The translations under genes and the position numbers were made by a program. A DNA stretch of 12,542 nt from Candidatus Baldrarchaeota archaeon (GTDB taxonomy: Archaea; Asgardarchaeota; Baldrarchaeia; Baldrarchaeales; DXJG01), in the NCBI GenBank assembly GCA_030587435.1, contig JAUQZC010000078.1, positions 1 to 12,542 on the forward strand. Direction: 5' to 3'. Within the stretch, counting starts at the first letter, position 1. Every line of letters begins with the position of its first letter. The notes beneath the pieces were generated by a model that worked only from the letters and a program-made list of their open reading frames with translations, made no database searches and was not told the DNA's origin. Shown here one piece after another: positions 6,010-12,542 of the stretch.

Positions 6010-7875
6010 TTAGATGTAGAAGTCGTAGGGTGAGACATATTCTCCTAATTTTTCCTTTGTTTTTAAAAGTCTTTTCTTCTGTTCTTTAAGGACACGAAAC
6101 ACCACACCAGGGGTATCTGGTATTTCTCTATATATTTTAAGTATTCTATCTATTTTTGCAAGGTTTTCGGGTATTCTCAATGTGAATTGCTTTATGTAAT
6201 CTTCCTCTCCATAATCTTTGGATAAAACTCCTTTAAAAAGCCTTTTCAAATCTTCATATGTCGGAATATATCCGGTGGGAGTTTTAATTGCATCTACTTC
6301 GTTATGAACTCTTAATTCCATCCACTTAAGCCAAACTCTTTTATCACTTTTCTCAGTGAGAAATTTACCATTTTTATCTTTAAGAAAATAGTTTACTGAG
6401 AAAATCTTGGGCGGATTTCCAAGACCTTTACCAAATTCCAAGTGCATCCTTACATATTTACCTATACTTATAGGAAGAAAATCGAGGTTCGCCATTGGAT
6501 TAAATTTCCTCTCTCCCACTTTTCCGAGGGTTGCAGCAGTTGTTTCCGATTCAAGAGAAGCACCCTTCGTAACCACTCCATGAACCCAGCCAAAAGACTG
6601 CTCCACAGGAACCCAAGTATCCGAATCTCTACCTCCATAAATAATCCCCTTTATTTCAACCCCCATAGGATCGTTTAACCTGAGATCTAAATTTTCAAGC
6701 AATTCAAGGCTCAACGTAAATCTTGCATTAGGATGAGAAGGAGGAATCAGATTACCTTCAGTATCTCTCTTACCTTTGTACCATTTTCCTGAATGGTTTA
6801 TGCCTTTTTCCGGCATTGGACTGTTCTTTCCATCCCAGTAAACTTCTCCATCTTCAGTAACGAGAACATTGGAAAATATGATTTCGCCGGAAGAGTGTAG
6901 TGCTTTGAAAAGTAAAGGGTCGTCTTTGGGATTTATACCCGCTATGATTCCGAAAATACCTTTTTCAGCGTTTACAGCATAGACTTTCCCATTTCTTTTC
7001 CTTAAATATGCTATATCATCACCTATTAACCTTTCACCAGGAATCATAACTGTGGACGTTTTCCCACAGAGAGAAGGAAAAGCACCGGCAAAGTAGGTAA
7101 CTCTTCCATTGGGGCCACGTATTCCAACTATGAACATGTGTTCTGCAAGCCAACCCTCCTTTGAAGCTCTATTTACTGCAAGCCTTAGTGCAAGCTTTTT
7201 TGGACCTATAGTGTTTCCTCCGTACTGTGTATTTACACTGTAAACTGTTTCGTTTTCAAGATCGATATAAACTCTCCTTTTATCTATGTTTTTGGAATTT
7301 TTCCTTTCATCAAGCTCTCCAGCGCTGTGAACAAACTTAAAAAAGGAAGGGTCAGGCCCTCTTCTCAAAAATTCTTTGTAACCTTGCCTAAAAAGAATGT
7401 TTTCTGAGTGAGCAACATAGGCTGAATCAGTTAACTGCACGCATGGAATTGTAAACTCCGAGTTTTCGGGTCCTAATGTGTAAAAACATATGAAAAGTTC
7501 TTTTCCTTTCATAATATCTTTTAAAATTTTGTGGATTTCTTTAAGTCCCTTTTCTCTCTCTATCCAGTTGATATGTCTACTACAGTTGTTTTCTTCTGGT
7601 AAGAGGATTTTGGTGTTCTCCTTATCTCTTGCTTGGTCGTAGTAGCCATCAAAATGAACCGTGTGTCCTCTTATTTTGAGCTTCATTTCTTCCCTATATT
7701 TAATCGCGGCTTCTCTAATGTATTTTAGATCTTCGGGGCTACCTGAATTCACAAAAATCTTAGCGGGGTTACAAAGCTTTACATATTTTTCCACAAAAGA
7801 GTGAAGGTAATGATTCTTTATTCTCATAAGTTTTTCAAAGCTATTTTTTACAAATTTATTTCTTAAATCCTTCAT
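6010..7875 (-). CDS. pckG: Phosphoenolpyruvate carboxykinase (GTP)
   Basis: GTP-dependent PEP carboxykinase (EC 4.1.1.32), a cytosolic enzyme that interconverts oxaloacetate + GTP with PEP + GDP + CO2 and feeds gluconeogenesis, or runs in the anaplerotic direction in some archaea. The 621 residues match the family's usual 600-630. Seen here are the substrate-binding YGGNTIGPKKLALRLA region (218-233), the kinase-1a P-loop AFPSLCGKTS (265-274) with the characteristic reactive Cys270, the kinase-2 metal site GDDIAYL (285-291) and NAEKGIFGIIAGI (302-314). The ATP-dependent family lacks the FPSxCGKT Cys pattern. The start is ATG at 7875 with GGGTG as SD 6 nt upstream. It is transcribed divergently from the Lrp-type regulator across a 405-nt spacer; AGACA, a half-site of that spacer's palindrome, overlaps its ribosome-binding region (7879-7883). 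Confidence 0.97.
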   Translation of the reverse strand: MKDLRNKFVKNSFEKLMRIKNHYLHSFVEKYVKLCNPAKIFVNSGSPEDLKYIREAAIKYREEMKLKIRGHTVHFDGYYDQARDKENTKILLPEENNCSRHINWIEREKGLKEIHKILKDIMKGKELFICFYTLGPENSEFTIPCVQLTDSAYVAHSENILFRQGYKEFLRRGPDPSFFKFVHSAGELDERKNSKNIDKRRVYIDLENETVYSVNTQYGGNTIGPKKLALRLAVNRASKEGWLAEHMFIVGIRGPNGRVTYFAGAFPSLCGKTSTVMIPGERLIGDDIAYLRKRNGKVYAVNAEKGIFGIIAGINPKDDPLLFKALHSSGEIIFSNVLVTEDGEVYWDGKNSPMPEKGINHSGKWYKGKRDTEGNLIPPSHPNARFTLSLELLENLDLRLNDPMGVEIKGIIYGGRDSDTWVPVEQSFGWVHGVVTKGASLESETTAATLGKVGERKFNPMANLDFLPISIGKYVRMHLEFGKGLGNPPKIFSVNYFLKDKNGKFLTEKSDKRVWLKWMELRVHNEVDAIKTPTGYIPTYEDLKRLFKGVLSKDYGEEDYIKQFTLRIPENLAKIDRILKIYREIPDTPGVVFRVLKEQKKRLLKTKEKLGEYVSPYDFYI

Positions 7876-7982
7876 TTAAGACACCCATCCTAAAAGTGTT
7901 TGAAAATTGCTAGAAATCTTTGAATTAAAGAACTCCTCATGAAAATTCGAACCTAGATAGCCATCTTTTCGTATTATCTGAT

Positions 7983-8004
7983 TTGCGTTGATCATTATAC
8001 GCAA
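7983..8004. repeat. Inverted repeat TTGCGT-N10-ACGCAA
   Basis: Perfect 6-bp arms (7983-7988 and 7999-8004) around a 10-nt spacer that itself begins with the palindrome TGATCA. It lies 108-129 nt upstream of the PEP carboxykinase ATG. Arm spacing of about 1.5 turns is compatible with a dimeric regulator site; no protein is implicated. Confidence 0.3.
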
Positions 8005-8189
8005 TTTCCTCTTTCCTCCTTGTTTCTAGATTTAAACTCTTTAAAAGGAAAAATCTTAAAGAAGACAATTTCTTTGGCTTGAGGCAAGTAAAACAATTAT
8101 TCCTGGCTTTCGTTTTATAACATGGTTGTTAAACGTGACCCTTGTCATGGAACCCTCTTCATTCATGGCAAAACAAAAATATAAGATTT

Positions 8190-8217
8190 TGTCTCAAATA
8201 ATAGACATTATGTCTCA
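8190..8217. promoter_or_regulatory. Candidate Lrp-type operator: 13-bp palindrome plus direct repeat
   Basis: AGACATTATGTCT (8203-8215) is a perfect palindrome around a central T, the size expected of an archaeal Lrp/AsnC site. TGTCTCA occurs at 8190-8196 and again at 8211-8217, exactly 21 bp or two helical turns apart, putting repeated half-sites on one DNA face. It sits about 26 bp upstream of the regulator's BRE/TATA, a place where archaeal Lrp-type activators bind. Autoregulation or control of the divergent PEP carboxykinase gene is inferred, not shown. Confidence 0.5.
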
Positions 8218-8242
8218 GAATCATAAAAATTAGTAACAATAT

Positions 8243-8257
8243 GGTAAATTTAATATA
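8243..8257 (+). promoter_or_regulatory. BRE/TATA promoter of the Lrp-type gene
   Basis: GGTAAA (8243-8248) fits the archaeal BRE pattern and runs straight into TTTAATATA (8249-8257). The TATA centre is 28 nt upstream of the ATG at 8281, so the mRNA is probably leaderless from that codon. This promoter would overlap the alternative upstream ATG at 8257, arguing against that start. Confidence 0.55.
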
Positions 8258-8280
8258 TGATTAAGATGTCATTCTTTAAC

Positions 8281-8739
8281 ATGTTTGATGCCAAAGATAA
8301 AAAGTTATTAAAAGAGTTATTGAACGATAGTAGGCAGCCAGTTACCGAATTAGCTAAAAAATGTGGAATGACAAGGCAAAGCGTACATTCTAGACTCAAA
8401 GAACTTAGGAGAAAAGGTATAAAATTCACAGTAGATCTGGACCCCAGCTTGCTAGGACTCAAATTAAGAGCTTATATCCTCATTACTGCGGAGCCACAGG
8501 CAAAATTTAGAAGAGAAACAGACAAAATAATTAAAACGTTCAGAGAAATTTCCCAAATTCACTATCTCCTAGGAAGATTCGACATAATAGTAGAAGTCTT
8601 GGTAAGAGACGTTGACGAGCTAAGAGATGTGTTAAGAAGAATTCAAAATTTACCAGCGGTGAAGAAAACAGAGACCTTAATGGTCTATGAAACAACAAAG
8701 TTTGATCCAAAAGATCCCATTAGAAAACTTTTAGAATAA
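8281..8739 (+). CDS. Lrp/AsnC-family transcriptional regulator
   Basis: DNA-binding regulator of the leucine-responsive (feast/famine) family. Residues are numbered from ATG 8281, giving 152 in total. The N-terminus FDAKDKKLLKELLNDSRQPV is the classic Lrp opening, followed by a winged HTH (to about residue 50) with the recognition region CGMTRQSVHSRLKELRRKGI. The C-terminal half is a RAM/AsnC effector domain with the family's GRFDIIVEV strand (98-106) and a closing TETLMVYETTK. The ligand, usually an amino acid, cannot be predicted. I choose ATG 8281 because the BRE/TATA at 8243-8257 sets a leaderless start there and Lrp proteins normally begin at this point; the frame is open to ATG 8257, which would add eight residues but falls inside the TATA box. 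A palindromic site upstream suggests autoregulation. The phosphodiesterase gene follows after 32 nt, probably co-transcribed. Confidence 0.93.
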   Translation: MFDAKDKKLLKELLNDSRQPVTELAKKCGMTRQSVHSRLKELRRKGIKFTVDLDPSLLGLKLRAYILITAEPQAKFRRETDKIIKTFREISQIHYLLGRFDIIVEVLVRDVDELRDVLRRIQNLPAVKKTETLMVYETTKFDPKDPIRKLLE

Positions 8740-8771
8740 CCGAAACCGCAAATGCAGGTCAGGTGTTTATC

Positions 8772-9470
8772 ATGGTAATTATCGTAGGTCATAGAGGAGA
8801 CCCTGCACATGAACCTGAAAATACAATTAGGAGTATTGTCCGAGCCCTTAGGGTTGGAGCGGACTTTGTTGAAGTTGATGTAAGGTTATCGAAAGACAAC
8901 GTGCCAGTGATCATTCACTATGAGACTGTTGATAGAACTTCAAATGGACATGGCTATGTACGTGAAATGACACTTAAACAACTTAAAATGTTGGATGTCG
9001 GAAAGGGAGAAAAAATACCAACCTTAGAGGAAGTTTTAGAAGTAGTTAAGAAAATGAAGGGGAAAATCATCGTAGAAATTAAAGAGGAAGGTTTTGAAGA
9101 CAAAGTTATAAGAATGCTAGAAGAAAAGAAAATGGTTAGCACGTCGATAATAACATCGTTTAATTTTGAAATTATAAGGAGAGTTAAGAAATTAAATCCA
9201 GATATCACGGTAGGAGCTATTTTTGGCAAAAAATTCAAAGGAGATATGTTGGAAACATCACTTAAACTAGGGGTAAATTTCGCAGTTCCACGATACACAC
9301 TTGTAACCTCTGAAATTGTAAAAAGAATGCATCAAAGCAACCTGAAAGTGGCAGTTTGGACCATAGACGAACCAAAAGACATGGTTAAATTTGCAAAAAT
9401 GGGGGTCGACGCCATCGTAACAAATGACCCTGAACTGGCAGTAAAAACTCTTAAAAATAAAAGTGGATAG
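8772..9470 (+). CDS. Glycerophosphodiester phosphodiesterase family protein
   Basis: TIM-barrel enzyme of the GDPD family, which hydrolyses glycerophosphodiesters to glycerol phosphate and an alcohol. The 232 residues show the N-terminal catalytic motif GHRGD...PENT (H7, R8, E16, N17), EVDVR with metal ligands E34 and D36, the second catalytic His in PVIIHY (H49), VEIKEEG with E102, VAVWTIDEP (193-201) and the terminal DAIVTNDPE. In most relatives H49 is followed by Asp; here it is Tyr. There is no signal peptide, so it acts in the cytosol. Archaeal lipids use the opposite glycerol-phosphate isomer, so the natural substrate may differ from the bacterial one. The start is ATG at 8772, because AGGTG (8761-8765) is an SD 6 nt before it; GTG at 8763 lies within that SD. 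It lies 32 nt downstream of the Lrp-type gene and is convergent with the large surface-protein gene. Confidence 0.93.
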   Translation: MVIIVGHRGDPAHEPENTIRSIVRALRVGADFVEVDVRLSKDNVPVIIHYETVDRTSNGHGYVREMTLKQLKMLDVGKGEKIPTLEEVLEVVKKMKGKIIVEIKEEGFEDKVIRMLEEKKMVSTSIITSFNFEIIRRVKKLNPDITVGAIFGKKFKGDMLETSLKLGVNFAVPRYTLVTSEIVKRMHQSNLKVAVWTIDEPKDMVKFAKMGVDAIVTNDPELAVKTLKNKSG

Positions 9471-9480
9471 TTTTGCTAAC

Positions 9481-12400
9481 TTACTTTATTCTCTCTGTAA
9501 TTCTTTTCCTGAACCCTAAGATACTTAGGACTTTAGAAACAATGTAAGGTATTATCACTACGAATACCAGCGGTATAGCTATGAAAACACCTAGTTGGAG
9601 AAATATTGGAACTGGTGTGGTTGTAACTAAGCTTGCACCTAGAATTACGAGGAATCCAAGGAACTTAATTCTAATCGAACTGGACATTTTACCAAGTTGT
9701 ATAAGCTTCTCTTCACTTATCACTTTCTCCGGCGTACCGCTAGCCCTCATTTCACCGAATCTCTTCTTCCAACTCCTTGAGTTAAGATAAATGTTTACAG
9801 CTAAAACGATCACTGATGTAACATATGTGCCCAACAAGCTAACATATAACGATGGAATCTTTACTCCACCGATAGTCATAGTTTCACTGAGTATATAATA
9901 AGCGAACCACTCAACTTCACTACCCAATTCAAAAATCCAAAAGATTATCACTGGCGCCAAAGCGATATGAAGCACGCTTGCAATAATTCGTTTAATAGAC
10001 ATTTTCTCCGTAACCAATATGTGGGCAGCATCTCTATAAAGCCAAATAGCAGACATCAGTAATAGTTCCATTAACGCTAAACCTAGCATTCCTGCAGCGG
10101 ATCCATATAATTCCCTTCTATAAAGAGAAAATGCCCATGCAAACGTGCCGAAGAAAAGCACAACAACAAGGAGATAGACGACGTTTAAAGGTTTAAAGCT
10201 CATAATCAATCTCTGTTGTTCATCTGTTGAAATGCTCTTAGTCATTTTTGATGAAACACCGTAGTACACCGTTAAACCGATAAGCGAAATACCTATTGAG
10301 AAGCCGAACATAGTTATTACCGTTTTCGCTGACAGCTGAAGCCTTGGCATTCTAGGGAGAACATATATTGTTTCTTCCACAACTTTAGTAACATAGTAAG
10401 GTCCTTCAACCTTTATTATTAACGGATATTCTCCGTGAGGAACATATCCTATTCCCACTTCCACAGTATAGTAGTTCTCCCCTACTCTTTTTCCGATAAA
10501 TGTTTTATCTGCAAAAGTAATTGTTACATTTGCATTTGTCACCGGATAATAATATTCGTCATAGACTATTATTCTCACTCCTATCCTATAACCTTGCTCA
10601 ACGGAATCAGGGAAGGAGGCATCTACAATTATCTTACCTAAAACTGTTATTAACTCGCTGAATTCATGTGTACCGTAATATGGATCCTCTATAACTATCG
10701 TGAAATTATAGTATCCAGCACGCAGATGTGTAGCAGTAAAGATAAGGCCGTATGTTCCGTTTTCAAACGAAGTAAAACTACTAACCCTTAAAGCTGTTCC
10801 ATTTTGCTCAAGGACGCCTATTACACTACTTTTAGAAACTGGGTCTCCAAAAATATTTCTAATTTTCACGGTAGCCCTGATGGATCCGTCTTGAACCACA
10901 GTGGTGTTACTAAGTGATATCGTGATGTTTGGTCGATAGAACATGTTTATATTTATGTATTTTTCAATGAATAGATCATATGTAATGAAACAAACATCTT
11001 TACTTGGAAGTTCAAAGAAGTCTCCAATACTAACCGAGGAAATCATCTTAAATGGATATTCTAGGACCTCCATGCTATCCCTAGCAAGAGAGTATATAAC
11101 AATTTCATCGGAAAGAACATATAGTAAATCTTCATATTCATCTTCGTCGAATTTATCCAGAAACACTGCAATGGGTTCACTTGGAAGGAAGGGTTTTTTA
11201 TCAAAAAGCTGCTCACCAGTAGCTAGACTGATTATGATGAGCGAATTATCGTATAGGAGAAAGGCGAGTTCTTTGATGCCATCGAACTGGTAATCAACCG
11301 GAATTAGCCCCGTTACATAAGGTATAGTGTCTTCTTTTAAAAGGTTGCCGCTACTTGCATCTAAAAGAAAAATTCTATCTGAATTTTCACTTACGATAAA
11401 TGCTATCTGAAGGGAGTCAACTGCGGTAAAATGGTCAACAAAAACAAAAACCCTGTGCAATTTTCCTTCTAACGTTCGGCTAAAGGAATATATGGCAGTA
11501 GGTTCTTGTCCACCGGTGTAAACAGTTAAATTAATGGTAAAGGTTGAAGAATCATAGGACACTGCAACAACGTCCATAAACGCGTCTCCTGTAAGATTAA
11601 ACGCCCCCAGATAAACAATCTTTGAAACTTCTTTTTCCATTAAGGTCAGATTTGTTACTGCATCATATGCAATGATTTTATCGTGCGCATCATTTAGACG
11701 TAAACTAAATATTAGGTCGTCGTATCCGTCACCGTTGATGTCACCAAACGCGAAATTAGAAATTTCATCGCCGAAGACATATTTTCTCGCTAATTTTAGT
11801 GATTGCCCATCATAAATTCTAATTTGCGATTGTGAACTTGTATTATTGTAATAATAAATTAAAATGTCGTCGCTTGCTCCAACTAGCATATTTGCAACAT
11901 ACGTTTCCACGGAACTTACGTTACATTTTTTCGCGTTTACATCGACCCATGTATCAAGTATGTTGGCACTATTATTGCCCCATATGATTTCAGCGTGAGT
12001 TGAAACACCAACAACCACATCATCGTATTGATCTCCATCTATTTTACCCACATCAATTGGATGGTCACTATCTATGGAGGGAATGGCCAAAGCGGCTTTC
12101 TGGATTTTTCTTCGAAACAGTAGTTGACTATAAACCTGAAACTTAAACATAGAACCATTATTATCGTAGATTGCCACATTATCATAGCTATCGGTTACGT
12201 TAATTTTGAAACTATATATTCCACCCTTTAAATTTGAAATGTAAGCCACATACGTATCACTCATGTGAGACTCTTGCACCATAATCACAGTTCCCTGTCC
12301 TAGAGAATCGCCGCTAAGACTGGTAACATTATATGTTAAAATTGGATTGCTAAAATCTGTTTCATCTACAACCTTTACCGAAACTGCTACATAACCGTCT

Positions 12401-12542
12401 TCAACGGTCGGTCTAAGAGGATAGATTCTTAGATCGCTAAGGCGCGGAGCAAATGAGTCTGACTTATAAACATAAAGATAGCTAGTTGTTAAAACGAAAA
12501 GGTCCGGCAAACCAGTATCATATTGCAATATTTCGAATCCGC
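9481..12542 (-). CDS. Large surface protein: FG-GAP propeller, Ig-like domains, seven-TM C-terminus (5' end outside window)
   Basis: Partial gene: the frame is open to the window edge, and residues before the first internal start (GFEIL...) continue the same motif, so the true start lies further upstream. Numbering is from the TTG at 12528 (1015 residues). 1-23 is the end of an FG-GAP-like repeat. 27-133 is an Ig-like domain. 150-525 is a set of FG-GAP/VCBS-type propeller blades with Ca-binding loops such as DINGDGYDD (263-271) and GKIDGDQYDD (161-170). 532-630 and 631-724 are two more Ig-like domains. Seven hydrophobic helices follow at about 735-757, 782-803, 807-831, 847-868, 893-915, 953-975 and 976-1004. 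Sixteen N-x-S/T sequons lie in residues 1-730 and none in the membrane part. Basic loops (KKR near 921, the RKRITERIK tail) fit an extracellular N-terminus and a cytoplasmic C-terminus. Adhesion, cell-envelope or sensory roles are possible; the function is unknown. Confidence 0.85.
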   Translation of the reverse strand, partial: GFEILQYDTGLPDLFVLTTSYLYVYKSDSFAPRLSDLRIYPLRPTVEDGYVAVSVKVVDETDFSNPILTYNVTSLSGDSLGQGTVIMVQESHMSDTYVAYISNLKGGIYSFKINVTDSYDNVAIYDNNGSMFKFQVYSQLLFRRKIQKAALAIPSIDSDHPIDVGKIDGDQYDDVVVGVSTHAEIIWGNNSANILDTWVDVNAKKCNVSSVETYVANMLVGASDDILIYYYNNTSSQSQIRIYDGQSLKLARKYVFGDEISNFAFGDINGDGYDDLIFSLRLNDAHDKIIAYDAVTNLTLMEKEVSKIVYLGAFNLTGDAFMDVVAVSYDSSTFTINLTVYTGGQEPTAIYSFSRTLEGKLHRVFVFVDHFTAVDSLQIAFIVSENSDRIFLLDASSGNLLKEDTIPYVTGLIPVDYQFDGIKELAFLLYDNSLIIISLATGEQLFDKKPFLPSEPIAVFLDKFDEDEYEDLLYVLSDEIVIYSLARDSMEVLEYPFKMISSVSIGDFFELPSKDVCFITYDLFIEKYININMFYRPNITISLSNTTVVQDGSIRATVKIRNIFGDPVSKSSVIGVLEQNGTALRVSSFTSFENGTYGLIFTATHLRAGYYNFTIVIEDPYYGTHEFSELITVLGKIIVDASFPDSVEQGYRIGVRIIVYDEYYYPVTNANVTITFADKTFIGKRVGENYYTVEVGIGYVPHGEYPLIIKVEGPYYVTKVVEETIYVLPRMPRLQLSAKTVITMFGFSIGISLIGLTVYYGVSSKMTKSISTDEQQRLIMSFKPLNVVYLLVVVLFFGTFAWAFSLYRRELYGSAAGMLGLALMELLLMSAIWLYRDAAHILVTEKMSIKRIIASVLHIALAPVIIFWIFELGSEVEWFAYYILSETMTIGGVKIPSLYVSLLGTYVTSVIVLAVNIYLNSRSWKKRFGEMRASGTPEKVISEEKLIQLGKMSSSIRIKFLGFLVILGASLVTTTPVPIFLQLGVFIAIPLVFVVIIPYIVSKVLSILGFRKRITERIK

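Larger units (their letters stand above)
7876..8280. other. Divergent regulatory region between PEP carboxykinase and Lrp-type genes
   Basis: Gene-free spacer of about 400 nt. It contains the PEP carboxykinase SD, an inverted repeat at 7983-8004, a second inverted repeat AAAGAA/TTCTTT (8058-8063 and 8070-8075), the operator-like palindrome at 8190-8217 and the regulator's BRE/TATA at 8243-8257. The pentamer TGTCT or its complement AGACA occurs at 7879, 8063, 8190, 8203 and 8211; about one occurrence or fewer would be expected by chance. A clear TATA box for the PEP carboxykinase gene was not found. Short frames here (for example 20 codons from 8122) are not supported. Confidence 0.5.

Noticed and set aside
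8122..8184. 20-codon ORF in the divergent spacer
   Set aside because: No SD or promoter at a proper distance, and it overlaps the regulatory region.
10943..11293. 116-codon plus-strand frame inside the surface-protein gene
   Set aside because: Ser-rich shadow of the propeller-encoding strand.
1..12542. Search by eye for tRNA/rRNA genes, CRISPR repeats, insertion-sequence ends and integrase or attachment sites
   Set aside because: No tRNA T-loop/anticodon arrangement, regularly spaced repeats, terminal inverted repeats or transposase motifs were seen.

Overview
The window is AT-rich archaeal DNA. The evidence is a GTP-type PEP carboxykinase, an archaeal-style Lrp/AsnC regulator, a HEPN/nucleotidyltransferase pair, an N-glycosylation-rich surface protein, frequent TTG/GTG starts, and BRE/TATA promoters 24-28 nt upstream of start codons. 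The last point suggests leaderless mRNAs for several solitary genes, while genes inside operons carry Shine-Dalgarno (SD) sequences. The mix is compatible with a thermophilic TACK-type archaeon (Thermoproteota or Bathyarchaeia-like), but the lineage cannot be fixed from this sequence. No rRNA, tRNA, CRISPR array, insertion sequence or integrase was seen.

Layout. 15-905 (+): ten-TM EamA/DMT transporter. 987-1379 (-): four-TM protein of unknown function with a palindrome on its promoter. 1468-2167 (-): protein resembling the Nmad3 (nucleotide-modification-associated) family; its last 44 codons are displaced by a one-base frameshift in a homopolymer. 2408-3079 (-): LysE/RhtB-type exporter. 3401-4343 (+): overlapping HEPN and nucleotidyltransferase genes, a toxin-antitoxin-like pair that seems to lack textbook catalytic residues on both sides. 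4351-4908 (-): Nudix hydrolase of the CoA-pyrophosphatase type. 4909-5507: gene-poor, with one possible 40-codon ORF and one probably broken gene. 5508-5819 (-): 103-residue protein of unknown function. 6010-7875 (-): PEP carboxykinase. 7876-8280: divergent intergenic region with an operator-like palindrome. 8281-8739 (+): Lrp/AsnC regulator, followed 32 nt later by a glycerophosphodiester phosphodiesterase (8772-9470, +). 9481-12542 (-): 3' part of a very large surface protein with an FG-GAP beta-propeller, Ig-like domains and a C-terminal seven-TM domain; its 5' end lies beyond the window.

How the genes work together. Most of this is core metabolism and transport: gluconeogenic PEP carboxykinase, two metabolite exporters, CoA and phosphodiester turnover, and an amino-acid-type regulator that could control itself and the divergent PEP carboxykinase gene. 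The least ordinary items are the seven-TM propeller protein, the frameshifted Nmad3-like gene and the atypical HEPN/nucleotidyltransferase pair. I found no clear multi-gene system that could be called new with confidence.
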